Assembly (NCBI GenBank): GCA_000436535.1
Contig: FR886331.1
Span: 38,461 to 70,498 of the forward strand
DNA length: 32,038 nucleotides
Reading direction: 5' to 3'
DNA from: Eubacterium sp. CAG:252
Lineage (GTDB): Bacteria; Bacillota; Clostridia; Lachnospirales; Lachnospiraceae
Shown: positions 13,690 to 22,255 of the stretch, piece after piece
Layout of the letters: every line of letters starts with the position of its first letter
Position numbering within the stretch: position 1 is the first letter of the stretch
Position numbers and translations under genes: made by a program
The notes under the pieces: generated by a model
The model's input: only the letters and a program-made list of their open reading frames with translations
What the model was told of the DNA's origin: nothing
The model's database searches: none

Positions 13690-14427
13690 ATGTATAATTA
13701 TAAGTTACAGATTCAGTACGATGGTGGAAGATATGATGGATGGCAGCGTATGGGTAAGGATTCATCATCTAACACAATAGAGGCAAAGATTAAAGAGATT
13801 ATAAGTAAGATGACTGGTGAGGATATTGATATATATGTGGGCTGTAGAACGGAGAAAGGCGTGCATGCGCTGGCGCAGACCGCTAACTTTAAGTTAAATG
13901 ATAAGTACCAGCCAGTGGAGATAAAGAACTATCTTAACAGATATCTTCCAAGAGATATTGCAGTCAATCGTGTTGAGGCAGTGGATGAGAGATTTCACAG
14001 CCAGCTCAATGCCAGGGAAAAGACATATGTATACAGACTTGATATGGCTAATGTAGCAGATGTATTTACAAGAAAGTATGCATACCATACATTTGATGTG
14101 CCAGATATAGCAGCTATGAGAACTGCAGCACAGTACTATGTTGGAAGCCATGATTTTAAGGCATTTACAACAGCAAGAAAGAGTAAGTCAACAGTAAGGA
14201 ATGTTGAGTCTGTCGACATAGAAGTGACAGGGGATAAGTGCGAGATAAGAATAACAGCAGATGATTTCCTTCACAATATGGCAAGATATATGATAGGAAT
14301 GTTGTTAGATGTTGGCAGCGGACTTAAGAAGACAGCCGATATAGAAGCAGCGCTTGAGGGCAGGGACGTTGTTATGTCACTTCCAGCCGAGAGCTATGGA
14401 CTTTTTCTTGAAAGTGTCTTATACTAA
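13690..14427 (+). CDS. truA: TruA-family tRNA pseudouridine synthase with Glu at the catalytic Asp position
   Basis: TruA isomerises uridines 38-40 of tRNA anticodon stems. The 245-residue protein has the family layout: QYDGGRYDGWQ at the start, the catalytic loop, ARYMIGMLLDVGSG and a C-terminal LPAESYGLFLESV. The catalytic loop reads GCRTEKGVHALAQ (residues 51-63), where the family has G-R-T-D-x-G-V-H-A. The codon at 13852-13854 is GAG, so Glu55 replaces the aspartate regarded as essential in pseudouridine synthases. The gene may be an inactive or repurposed paralogue, in which case a normal truA should exist elsewhere. It starts two bases after the cheY-like stop, so the two are probably translationally coupled. 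Confidence 0.8.
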   Translation: MYNYKLQIQYDGGRYDGWQRMGKDSSSNTIEAKIKEIISKMTGEDIDIYVGCRTEKGVHALAQTANFKLNDKYQPVEIKNYLNRYLPRDIAVNRVEAVDERFHSQLNAREKTYVYRLDMANVADVFTRKYAYHTFDVPDIAAMRTAAQYYVGSHDFKAFTTARKSKSTVRNVESVDIEVTGDKCEIRITADDFLHNMARYMIGMLLDVGSGLKKTADIEAALEGRDVVMSLPAESYGLFLESVLY

Positions 14428-14442
14428 ATTGAATACAGCTTT

Positions 14443-14528
14443 ATAAGGAAGCTGTCGCAACTAAAGACATTATATAGTATATGTATTATATAATAAGCTT
14501 AGTGCAACAGCTTCCTTATTTTATTCAT
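14443..14528 (+). terminator. Large hairpin terminator after the truA-like gene
   Basis: ATAAGGAAGCTGT (14443-14455) pairs perfectly with ACAGCTTCCTTAT (14507-14519), followed by TTATTTTATT. The 51-base loop contains a second AT-rich palindrome (TATATAGTATATGTATTATATA-like, about 14471-14493). The stem starts 16 bp after the stop codon. Confidence 0.8.
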
Positions 14529-14630
14529 TGGATAATGTAGATAATAACGTGTAGCTTACACGGGTTATAGCAGAAAGTAAAATGCAGGCGGTATAGGGAT
14601 TATATATCTGCCGGCAGGAATGGAGAGAAT

Positions 14631-16397
14631 ATGAAAACCATAATAGAACTTATGACAGAAGAATTTCAGAAAGCATTTGAAGAGTGCGGATATTCAAAGG
14701 ACTATGCCAAAGTGACAGTGTCTAACAGACCGGACTTATGTGAATATCAGTGTAATGGTGCCATGGCAGCTGCAAAGGCTTATAAGAAGGCACCATTTAT
14801 GATAGCAGATGAGGTAGTTGCAAAGCTTTCAGATAACAGCCTTTTTGCATCAATAGAGAGCGTTAAGCCGGGATTTATCAATGTGAAAGTAAGCCCAGAG
14901 TACCTTGCGGACTATATGAACAAGATGGCAAAGGCGGACAAGTATGGCTATGAGAATACAGAGGCACCTAAGACAGTTATAGTTGACTTTGGTGGCGCCA
15001 ACGCAGCAAAGCCTCTCCACGTAGGACACTTAAGGTCAGCAGTTATCGGTGAGAGTGTTAAGAGAATTAATAAGTTTGTTGGAAATAATACAATCGGTGA
15101 TGTACATCTTGGTGACTGGGGACTTCAGATGGGTCTTATCATAGAGGAATTAAGGGACAGAAAGCCTGAGCTTGTATATTTTGATGAGTCATACACAGGG
15201 GAATATCCGGAAGAAGCACCATTTACTATATCAGAACTTGAGGAAATATATCCGGCAGCAAGTGCAAAGTCAAAGAAGGATGAAGCATTTGCAAAGAGAG
15301 CACACGAAGCTACACTTAAGTTACAGAGCGGAGATAAGGCGTGCAGGGCAATCTGGAAGCACATTATGAATGTTTCAAAGAAGGACTTAAAGAAGAATTA
15401 CGATAATCTTAATGTATCCTTCGACCTCTGGAAGGGTGAAAGCGATGCGCAGCCATACATAGATGAGATGGTTGATAAGATGATTGCAGACGGCATAGCA
15501 TACGAGAGTCAGGGCGCAACAGTTGTAGATATCGCAGAGGAGACAGATACTAAGGAGCTTCCACCTTGTATCGTAAGAAAGTCAGACGGAGCAGCACTTT
15601 ATGCTACATCAGACCTTGCAACTATCGTGGAGAGAGAGAAGCTTTATAAGCCTGATACATATATATATCTTGCAGATAAAAGACAGGAGCTTCACTTTAC
15701 ACAGGTATTCAGAACAGCTAAGAAGGCAGGAATAGTAAGACCTGACGTTAATATGACATTTGTTGGTTTTGGTACTATGAATGGAAAAGATGGAAAGCCT
15801 TTCAAGACACGTTCAGGCGGAGTTATGCGACTTGAACATCTTATAGCTGACATCGATAATGCAGTACTTAACAAGATTAAGGAGAACAGGTCAGTATCAG
15901 AGGAGGAGGCACAGGAGACTTCTAAGATAGTTGGTCTTGCTGCACTTAAGTATGGTGACCTTTCTAATCAGGCATCAAAAGATTATGTATTTGATATAGA
16001 CAGATTTGCATCATTTGAGGGTAACACAGGTCCATATATCCTGTATACAATCGTAAGAATTAAGTCAATTCTTGCAAAGTATAAGGAAAATGGCGGAAGT
16101 CTTGACGATATTAAGATACTTCCAGCAAAGGAGGAGTCAGAAAAGACATTATCACTGTCACTTGTCAAGTTCCAGGAGGTAATAGAAAGCGCATATAAGG
16201 ACAATGCGCCACATAGAATATGCCAGTATATATATGAAGTATCCAATGCATTTAACGGATTTTATCATAATACAAAGATACTTGCAGAAGAGAATGAGGA
16301 ACAGAAGAAGAGCTATATAGCGCTCATTACACTCACTAAGGGAATACTTGAAGCCTGCACAGACCTTCTTGGCATAAAGTGTCCTGACAGAATGTAG
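14631..16397 (+). CDS. argS: Arginyl-tRNA synthetase
   Basis: A class I aminoacyl-tRNA synthetase that charges tRNA-Arg. The 588-residue protein has the N-terminal ArgRS-specific domain (about 1-110), the HIGH-type signature HVGH at 130-133 in KPLHVGHLRS, and the KPFKTRSGG loop in place of a canonical KMSK, as in many ArgRS enzymes. The alpha-helical anticodon-binding domain ends in LGIKCPDRM. Length is normal. The leader (14529-14630) contains a small hairpin, GTGTA-GCT-TACAC, but I see no T-box signature. The glycosyltransferase gene follows after 27 bp with no terminator. Confidence 0.97.
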   Translation: MKTIIELMTEEFQKAFEECGYSKDYAKVTVSNRPDLCEYQCNGAMAAAKAYKKAPFMIADEVVAKLSDNSLFASIESVKPGFINVKVSPEYLADYMNKMAKADKYGYENTEAPKTVIVDFGGANAAKPLHVGHLRSAVIGESVKRINKFVGNNTIGDVHLGDWGLQMGLIIEELRDRKPELVYFDESYTGEYPEEAPFTISELEEIYPAASAKSKKDEAFAKRAHEATLKLQSGDKACRAIWKHIMNVSKKDLKKNYDNLNVSFDLWKGESDAQPYIDEMVDKMIADGIAYESQGATVVDIAEETDTKELPPCIVRKSDGAALYATSDLATIVEREKLYKPDTYIYLADKRQELHFTQVFRTAKKAGIVRPDVNMTFVGFGTMNGKDGKPFKTRSGGVMRLEHLIADIDNAVLNKIKENRSVSEEEAQETSKIVGLAALKYGDLSNQASKDYVFDIDRFASFEGNTGPYILYTIVRIKSILAKYKENGGSLDDIKILPAKEESEKTLSLSLVKFQEVIESAYKDNAPHRICQYIYEVSNAFNGFYHNTKILAEENEEQKKSYIALITLTKGILEACTDLLGIKCPDRM

Positions 16398-16424
16398 TCA
16401 ATTCATATAAAGGAGATTATACAT

Positions 16425-17444
16425 ATGAAGTTATTATCATTTGCAATTCCATGCTATAATTCGGCTGAATATATGGAAAAATGCATCAAGTCATGCCTTG
16501 CAGGAGGGGATGATGTTGAAGTTATCATAGTTGATGATGGCTCAACGAAAGACAATACATTAGAAATAGCCAGAAAGTATGAAGAAAAGTATCCACACAT
16601 AGTAAAGGCTGTACATCAGGAAAATGGCGGCCACGGTCAGGCAGTAAATACAGGTCTTGCCAATGCAACAGGTGTATTCTTTAAGGTTGTTGACAGCGAT
16701 GACTGGGTAGATGTAAAGAGTTATAAGAAAATTCTGGCTAAGCTTAAAGAGTTTGTGGAAAAGGATGACCTGCCAGATATGGTTATAGCTAACTATGTAT
16801 ATGAAAAGGTAGGGGCTAAGAGAAAAAAGGTTATCCACTACGAAAATGCACTTCCTGTAGATAAGATGTTTGGATGGGATGATATGGGACATTTCAAGGT
16901 AGACCAGTATATTCTTATGCATTCAGTTATATATAGGACACAGCTTATCAAGGATTGTGGATTAAAGCTTCCTAAGCATACCTTCTATGTTGATAACATA
17001 TTTGTATTTGAGCCACTTCCTAGTGTTAAGAAAATGTATTATATCAATACTAACTTCTACAGATATTTTATAGGAAGAGATGACCAGTCAGTCAATGAAA
17101 AGGTTATGATATCAAGAATAGACCAGCAGTTAAGGGTTACTAAAAGACTGATAGACTCATATCTTTCTAATACACCAGAGAATGAGAAGTGCAGGAAGTA
17201 TATGCGCACATACTTAAGGATAATGATGGAGGTTTCTTCTATATTCCTTATCATATCGGGTACAGAAGAAAATCTTAACAAGAAAAAGGAGCTGTGGAAG
17301 TACGTCAAGGATACAGATAAGCAGTTGTATAAGGAGTTAAGATACAGCCTTCTTGGAAGTACAGTTAATATTCCGGGAAGAGTTGGAAGGGGAATATCAA
17401 AGACTGGCTATAAGGTTATGAATAAGCTTATAGGATTTAATTAG
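16425..17444 (+). CDS. Family 2 glycosyltransferase (copy 1, full length)
   Basis: The 339-residue protein transfers a sugar from a nucleotide donor to an unknown acceptor, probably a surface glycan. It has a GT-A fold start (LLSFAIPCYNSAEYMEKC), VDDGS at 36-40, QENGGHGQAVNTGL at 65-78 and a metal-binding DSDDW at 90-94. No membrane segments are evident, so it is probably cytosolic or peripheral. AAAGGAG lies nine nt before the ATG, and argS ends 27 bp upstream, so the two may be co-transcribed. A second copy at 25176-26132 lacks the first 21 residues. The proteins are nearly identical while the DNA differs at many synonymous sites. Confidence 0.9.
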   Translation: MKLLSFAIPCYNSAEYMEKCIKSCLAGGDDVEVIIVDDGSTKDNTLEIARKYEEKYPHIVKAVHQENGGHGQAVNTGLANATGVFFKVVDSDDWVDVKSYKKILAKLKEFVEKDDLPDMVIANYVYEKVGAKRKKVIHYENALPVDKMFGWDDMGHFKVDQYILMHSVIYRTQLIKDCGLKLPKHTFYVDNIFVFEPLPSVKKMYYINTNFYRYFIGRDDQSVNEKVMISRIDQQLRVTKRLIDSYLSNTPENEKCRKYMRTYLRIMMEVSSIFLIISGTEENLNKKKELWKYVKDTDKQLYKELRYSLLGSTVNIPGRVGRGISKTGYKVMNKLIGFN

Positions 17445-17482
17445 AACCAGACGGCAGCAGACATAAAAGTGTTACATATAAG

Positions 17483-17506
17483 ACAGGATTATAATGTCCT
17501 GTTTTA
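17483..17506 (+). terminator. Weak terminator between glycosyltransferase and kduD
   Basis: ACAGGA (17483-17488), an 8-nt loop, TCCTGT (17497-17502) and TTTTAT. The short stem would give partial termination at most. It is absent from the equivalent spacer of the second copy. Confidence 0.5.
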
Positions 17507-17536
17507 TATTGACAGAGTTAAGAAAGGATGGATTAT

Positions 17537-18298
17537 ATGATATTAGATTTATTTAAGTTAGATGGTAAAGTAGCAGTTGTAACAGGTGCTAATACAGGAC
17601 TTGGACAGGGAATGTGTGTTGCACTTGCACAGGCAGGAGCTAAGGTGCTTGGAGTTGCAAGGCGTTCTTGCGAGGAAACTAAGAATAAGATTGAAGCGGA
17701 TGGCGGTGTCTTTACAGAGGTGTTAGCAGACCTTTCAGATATGGCATCTATAGATAAGGTTATGGAGGCTGCCATTGCTGCATATGGAAGGGTAGATATA
17801 CTTGTCAATAATGCAGGAATTATCAAAAGACAGGATGCAATAGAATTCACAGAAGAGAACTGGGACTCAGTTATTCAGGTCAACGAAAAGATGGTATTCT
17901 TCTTAAGTCAGGCATTTGCAAAGCAGCTTATAAAGCAGGGTGAAGGCGGCAAGATTATCAATGTATGCTCTATGCTTTCATATCAGGGCGGAATAAGAGT
18001 ACCTTCATATACAGCAAGTAAGAGTGCTGTTATAGGTCTTACAAGAGCCATGGCTAATGAATGGGCAAAGTATAACATCAATGTAAATGGAATTGCACCG
18101 GGATATATGGCAACTAACAATACAGCCCAGTTAAGGGATGATGCAGACAGAAGCGAAGCTATTCTTGACAGGATACCTGCTGGAAGATGGGGAACACCAG
18201 AGGATATGGAAGGTGCTGTAGTATACCTCGCTTCTAAGGCATCAGACTATGTTAATGGTTTCACACTTGCAGTTGATGGAGGCTGGCTTGCTCGTTAG
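17537..18298 (+). CDS. kduD: KduD-like short-chain dehydrogenase (copy 1)
   Basis: Probable 2-dehydro-3-deoxy-D-gluconate 5-dehydrogenase, an NAD(P)-dependent step in breakdown of uronates released from pectin. The 253-residue SDR protein has the dinucleotide-binding TGANTGLG (16-23), NNAG (91-94), Asn116 and catalytic Ser145, Tyr158 and Lys162 (YTASK). The segment SMLSYQGGIRVPSYTASK is characteristic of KduD. ATG 17537 is preferred over ATG 17528 because AGAAAGG is nine nt from it and the second copy starts at the same residue. 2-Deoxygluconate 3-dehydrogenase is an alternative name for the same family. No other uronate genes flank it. Confidence 0.85.
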   Translation: MILDLFKLDGKVAVVTGANTGLGQGMCVALAQAGAKVLGVARRSCEETKNKIEADGGVFTEVLADLSDMASIDKVMEAAIAAYGRVDILVNNAGIIKRQDAIEFTEENWDSVIQVNEKMVFFLSQAFAKQLIKQGEGGKIINVCSMLSYQGGIRVPSYTASKSAVIGLTRAMANEWAKYNINVNGIAPGYMATNNTAQLRDDADRSEAILDRIPAGRWGTPEDMEGAVVYLASKASDYVNGFTLAVDGGWLAR

Positions 18299-18370
18299 TT
18301 AAATGCGGGTCTGTCTGTCAGTACTGATTAAAGTGCTGGCATAAGCTGCATTGATGAGGAGTAGAATTGT

Positions 18371-19096
18371 ATGAGGATAGCATTGTGCGAAGATGATAGT
18401 GTACAGGCAGATATGTTTGTCAGGCTTCTTGATAAGACAGCGGATAAGCTTGGAATAAAAGCAGAAACAGATGTATATAACTGTGCGGAGGATATGAAAG
18501 AAGAACTTGGTGATGAAGACATACCATATGATGTGTATTTTCTTGATATAGAACTTGGCGATGACAATGGAATAAGTCTTGCAAAGTGGATAAAGGCGGG
18601 ATATAAGGAGGCTGTTATAGTATTTATAACAAGCCATACGGATTATATGCAGAAAGCATTTGATGTACATGCATTTAATTACATAGTAAAGCCGGCAGGT
18701 GAAGAACGTCTTAGTATGATACTCAGTGAGATTAACGAGTTGTATACAGGCGATGGCAGCAAGTTCATATTTCATATAGGAAAGTCTGTATACAGGATAG
18801 ACTATAACGACATAGTGTGCATATATTCAGATATGCGGTATATTAATATCGTAACATCTGGTAAAGAATACAGGACATATGGAAAGATAAAGGATATCAA
18901 AGAAGAATTCCCTTCTGATATGTTTGGAATGGCAGGCAGTTCGATAATTATAAACTATAAGTATATATCAAGAATAAAGTCAGATATGGTATGGTATAAG
19001 ACAGGGCGTGAAAGCGAGGAAGTACCGGTTTCGATAGCAAGACGTTACGGCAGGGAATTCGTTGATGGCTTTAATAAATACGTGTCTGTAACATAA
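18371..19096 (+). CDS. LytTR-type (AgrA/LytR family) response regulator
   Basis: The 241-residue DNA-binding regulator has an N-terminal receiver with acidic residues Glu7-Asp8-Asp9, phospho-acceptor Asp59 (FLDIELGDDNG), Thr86 and Lys106 (YIVKPAG). A C-terminal LytTR domain (about 130-238) contains YNDIVCIYSDMRYINI and FGMAGSSIIINYKYI. It ends 15 bp before the histidine kinase gene, the usual pairing. LytTR regulators commonly activate genes for secreted peptides, and such a gene lies just downstream (20766) with a candidate direct-repeat operator at 20617-20652. The ribosome binding site is GAGGAG, about ten nt before the ATG. Confidence 0.9.
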   Translation: MRIALCEDDSVQADMFVRLLDKTADKLGIKAETDVYNCAEDMKEELGDEDIPYDVYFLDIELGDDNGISLAKWIKAGYKEAVIVFITSHTDYMQKAFDVHAFNYIVKPAGEERLSMILSEINELYTGDGSKFIFHIGKSVYRIDYNDIVCIYSDMRYINIVTSGKEYRTYGKIKDIKEEFPSDMFGMAGSSIIINYKYISRIKSDMVWYKTGRESEEVPVSIARRYGREFVDGFNKYVSVT

Positions 19097-19111
19097 GCGT
19101 GGAGAGTACTG

Positions 19112-20455
19112 ATGGTGTGGGAATATTGGTTTATACTTCTTGGAATAACTGAATACATAATATATAGAAGCTTTATCAAGTCCCTGAAATATACAGGCGA
19201 ATATGATACAGATAATAGTACACAGGCAGGAATACGTCATAACATAAGATGGCTGATAGCTATTGATACAAAGCAGCTGTTAAAAAGCATAATAATAATG
19301 GCAGCGATAAGTGTGAGCCTGTACAGACTTATATTATATGATGATTATATATTGTGTGCTGTACTTGCGCTTATTCTTATTATATTGAATATATCGGACA
19401 TTCCTCTGCTGTATAAAAATATATCGGCAGTACTTATATATGTAAATATGCTTATTAATATATCAGTTGTCATTAAAGTCATATGGAGCATAAAACGTAA
19501 CAGCATAGTGTATACAGAGGAAACAGCATCGATTTATATAATTCCATTTATTATATTTGTAAGTATAATAATGTTGTTTGCATTTATCAGATATAACAAT
19601 TATAGAAAAGTAAGCATAGGCAGGATTACAGATATAGCTGTTATAATGACGGTTGTTGCACAGAATATAATTCTTATGCTGGTGTATAAGTTAATGCCGC
19701 AGCAGATAAATGACAGATATGTGATATATGTAATACTTATGATTGTGATATGCATAGCCAAGGATATTGTATGCATAAGTATGGTAGAGATAGACACAGG
19801 CGCACGCCATAGCTATGAGGAAGATATTCTTAAGATACAGATAGACACGAATAACAGGCTGTATGGTAATATCAAAGAGGCACAGGAGGAGCTTAAGGAC
19901 ATAAGACACGACCTTAAGAACAGACTGAATACGCTCAGTTATGCCATACAGTTAAGGGATTATGATGAAGCCGAAAAAGAACTTGATAATATACTTGATA
20001 ATATTAACACAGCCGGGCAGCCAAAGTACTGTACGAACTTAAGGGTCAACAGTATATTGTCGTATAAGTTATCAGAAGTGCCAGAAGGTGTAAATATAAC
20101 CTATGACGTGAAAGTGCCAGAGGAGCTGGATGTTGATTATAGTGACCTTGGCGTGATTATAGGCAACCTTATAGATAACAGCAAACATGCTGTAAGCCGT
20201 GTACTTCAGAATAATATGGATGCATATATAGATATTAAGCTTATATGCCACGCAGATAATATAGTATTTATTATAAAGAATAATTATATAAACACGCCGG
20301 AAGCCAGAAACATAGATTATTATAAAAATCACGGCAGAGGTATAGGCAGTGTCAGGAAGATAATAAAGAAGTATGATGGAATGTATGATGTCAAAAAAAC
20401 AGAATATGAGTATGTAACAAGTGTGTCGGTCGGAGTAAGGAATATGAGAATGTAA
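19112..20455 (+). CDS. GHKL-type sensor histidine kinase (AgrC-like)
   Basis: The 447-residue membrane kinase has about six or seven hydrophobic segments in the first 225 residues. A coiled-coil helix follows, with the phospho-acceptor box DIRHDLKNRL (His266), and then a GHKL ATPase domain with the N box (NLIDNSKHAV) and the G box HGRGIGSVRKIIKKYDG. This is the AgrC/HPK10-like layout, usually sensing peptides or membrane signals. It pairs with the LytTR regulator 15 bp upstream. GGAGAG lies five nt before the ATG. The gene is AT-rich and uses many ATA codons, like the rest of the block to 24412, which may point to a different origin from the housekeeping genes. Confidence 0.9.
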   Translation: MVWEYWFILLGITEYIIYRSFIKSLKYTGEYDTDNSTQAGIRHNIRWLIAIDTKQLLKSIIIMAAISVSLYRLILYDDYILCAVLALILIILNISDIPLLYKNISAVLIYVNMLINISVVIKVIWSIKRNSIVYTEETASIYIIPFIIFVSIIMLFAFIRYNNYRKVSIGRITDIAVIMTVVAQNIILMLVYKLMPQQINDRYVIYVILMIVICIAKDIVCISMVEIDTGARHSYEEDILKIQIDTNNRLYGNIKEAQEELKDIRHDLKNRLNTLSYAIQLRDYDEAEKELDNILDNINTAGQPKYCTNLRVNSILSYKLSEVPEGVNITYDVKVPEELDVDYSDLGVIIGNLIDNSKHAVSRVLQNNMDAYIDIKLICHADNIVFIIKNNYINTPEARNIDYYKNHGRGIGSVRKIIKKYDGMYDVKKTEYEYVTSVSVGVRNMRM

Positions 20456-20474
20456 GTATAGGGATATATTTTAT

Positions 20475-20530
20475 ATACCAGCCTAGGGATGTCAGGGGAA
20501 GTATCTGATGTTGAAAGGGCTGGTATTTTT
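20475..20530 (+). terminator. Terminator after the two-component system
   Basis: ATACCAGCC (20475-20483) pairs with GGCTGGTAT (20518-20526), followed by TTTTTAT. The long loop has an inner TCAG / CTGA pairing. It separates the two-component genes from the exported-protein operon. Confidence 0.8.
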
Positions 20531-20616
20531 ATGTTAATCACATATATTATACATATAAAAATATGAAATAAAGTATATAAAATTGGATTAAATATACTGA
20601 AAAATAACATTTATTG

Positions 20617-20652
20617 ACCAAATATTACAATAAAACCTACCAATTATTACAA
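20617..20652 (+). promoter_or_regulatory. Candidate LytTR operator: direct repeat with 22-bp spacing
   Basis: ACCAAATATTACAA (20617-20630) and ACCAATTATTACAA (20639-20652) are direct repeats with one mismatch, two helical turns apart. LytTR activators bind such paired direct repeats about 21-22 bp apart. The pair ends just before a TTGAAA (20654) and a TAGAAT (20680-20685) with an overlong 20-bp spacer, a layout known from activator-dependent agr-type promoters. Binding by the regulator at 18371-19096 is inference. Confidence 0.55.
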
Positions 20653-20653
20653 A

Positions 20654-20685
20654 TTGAAAAAATAGATGTTTTTGTGTGGTAGAAT
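20654..20685 (+). promoter_or_regulatory. Probable activator-dependent promoter of the exported-protein operon
   Basis: TTGAAA (20654-20659) and TAGAAT (20680-20685) are separated by 20 bp, too long for good basal activity. A perfect palindrome GAACCGGTTC (20696-20705) lies at the expected start of transcription and resembles a LacI-type operator. A second possible -35 (TTGACA, 20720-20725) lacks a convincing -10. Confidence 0.45.
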
Positions 20686-20765
20686 AAATACAACGGAACC
20701 GGTTCTATAAAGTTACTTGTTGACAATGGGTTACTGATGATTAAATCAGAGAAAGGAAGTGCGTT

Positions 20766-21212
20766 ATGTATAATAAGACAAGCCTTTTTGGAAAGCTTAT
20801 TGTAGGTGCTTTCACAGGAATGTTATTATTTACAGGTGTGCAGACAGCGCATGTTTATGCGAATAATAATAGCGACACAGAATATACATTTAATTTTGAA
20901 GGGTATGGCTCAGAAGAGACATCAAGAAGAGAAAAATATGATGAGTCAGCAGCATGGATGGGATGTTATGGCTTTGAGGGTAGTGATGACGTAGGATATA
21001 ATGCGTATGTATACGGTCATTCTTCATATAGCTCTAATGATGCAGAATGTTTTAGTAGTAAAACTAGATTTTATAATGATACAGTAAAATATATGAAAAA
21101 TTGGGCGTATGAAATGGACAAACCTTATATAAGTATTAGAGCAGAACTTTGTGGTAGTGAAGCCGCAAGCTATAGCGGATATTGGAGTCCAGATAATATG
21201 AGTGGCTACTAA
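20766..21212 (+). CDS. Small exported protein, DUF2712-like
   Basis: The 148-residue protein has a clear signal peptide (about 1-33, cleavage likely after VYA), so the mature protein would be about 115 residues. The mature part is rich in Tyr, Ser, Asn and Asp, contains three Cys, and ends ...SGYWSPDNMSGY. That ending resembles the C-terminus of DUF2712 exported proteins as I remember them, which often sit near two-component and ABC genes; their function is unknown. It is the first gene after the LytTR system. A strong hairpin right after it (21259-21290) could protect its mRNA and give it a higher level than the genes behind. A bacteriocin-like role is possible but unproven. Confidence 0.6.
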   Translation: MYNKTSLFGKLIVGAFTGMLLFTGVQTAHVYANNNSDTEYTFNFEGYGSEETSRREKYDESAAWMGCYGFEGSDDVGYNAYVYGHSSYSSNDAECFSSKTRFYNDTVKYMKNWAYEMDKPYISIRAELCGSEAASYSGYWSPDNMSGY

Positions 21213-21258
21213 AAGGAACCAGCTAAAGTAAAAGTAAAAGAGGAAAAAAGCATCTCTT

Positions 21259-21290
21259 AATCGGTTGGGGATAATAATTCCCAACCGATT
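21259..21290 (+). terminator. Strong hairpin without T tract (mRNA processing or attenuation)
   Basis: AATCGGTTGGG (21259-21269), a 10-nt loop and CCCAACCGATT (21280-21290) pair perfectly over 11 bp. No T-run follows, so it is more likely a stabilising or partially terminating hairpin between the exported-protein gene and the lipoprotein gene than a full terminator. Confidence 0.7.
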
Positions 21291-21329
21291 GAATTATAAA
21301 GAGAAAAGGATAGGGGGAAGAATGAGTTT

Positions 21330-22205
21330 ATGAAGAAAAAAAGCGCAATTATTATGATAAGCATTACAATCTTAACTTCACTTGCTGGCTGCAGATTAAC
21401 TAATATAGATGATGTATATTCAATGTCTGAAAGAGGTAATGAAAAAGCAACTATAGCAACATCGGTTAATGGAGAGTCTAAATGGCACGATGATGCCTTA
21501 TATTATACGATGCCGTCAGATAAGGAAGTACCGCCGATATTAAATATGGGAGACACAATAAATATATATAATAAGGAACTTAAATGTAGAATAGATGAAG
21601 CATATGTTACCGATGATTTTAATGATATATATATGTATGAGGATGATGAAAGTGTAGAACAGCTGCGTACTTATTTAGATGCATATGAGAAAAATGTGTA
21701 TATAGATGAAGAGGCTAATATATGCAAAAGCCCTAAAGGTATAGATAGGGATATGATTATATTTAGATTGAATGTAACTAATACGGGAGAAAAAGATGAG
21801 CAGTTTTTAATGTCAGGTTTTTGTTATTATGATATAAAGTATGATGATAATAATAATCTGCAATATAATATTATTAATGATAGTGATTATAGCCCTTTTT
21901 TGATTAAACCGGATGACTGGGTTGAGCATAAGTTTGATAAAGTTACAATAAATGCTGGCGAAAGCAAGGATATTGTGTTGTTGTGTTTTATAGAGAAATA
22001 TAAAGTTACAAGATATAAAAGTCATTATTCAGCAGATGAACATAAAATTATATATGATGCTGTAGAAACGGATGGATTAATGCTTGATAATGACATATAT
22101 ATAGGAACTAATTATACAGTTAATCATAAAACTGGACGTAAAGAGATATATGATGAGGATGAGTTATTAAAGCTTGATTTTACATATTCAGACAAGCTTA
22201 AGTAA
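21330..22205 (+). CDS. Lipoprotein of unknown function
   Basis: The 291-residue protein has a signal peptide with a lipobox ending LAGC (Cys21), so it should be anchored outside the membrane. The mature part is acidic and AT-rich in coding. A central beta-sandwich-like segment (MIIFRLNVTNTGEKDEQFLMSGFCYYDIKYDDN) and a following VTINAGESKDIVLLCFI resemble extracellular 'telokin-like' domains. It may belong to a Lachnospiraceae lipoprotein DUF (DUF5027 comes to mind), which I cannot confirm. AGGGGGAAG lies ten nt before the ATG. The gene is second in the operon with the exported protein and is followed by the permease gene. Confidence 0.7.
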   Translation: MKKKSAIIMISITILTSLAGCRLTNIDDVYSMSERGNEKATIATSVNGESKWHDDALYYTMPSDKEVPPILNMGDTINIYNKELKCRIDEAYVTDDFNDIYMYEDDESVEQLRTYLDAYEKNVYIDEEANICKSPKGIDRDMIIFRLNVTNTGEKDEQFLMSGFCYYDIKYDDNNNLQYNIINDSDYSPFLIKPDDWVEHKFDKVTINAGESKDIVLLCFIEKYKVTRYKSHYSADEHKIIYDAVETDGLMLDNDIYIGTNYTVNHKTGRKEIYDEDELLKLDFTYSDKLK

Positions 22206-22255
22206 GCAGTTGATATTCTGTATGTAATAATGTATGTGGCTGGGAGGTTGATAGA

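Noticed and set aside
14529..14630. T-box leader for argS
   Set aside because: No T-box core sequence and no terminator/antiterminator pair; only a small GTGTA-GCT-TACAC hairpin is present.
20720..20746. Second promoter before the exported-protein gene (TTGACA at 20720)
   Set aside because: No acceptable -10 at 16-18 bp; TTAAAT is only 15 bp away.
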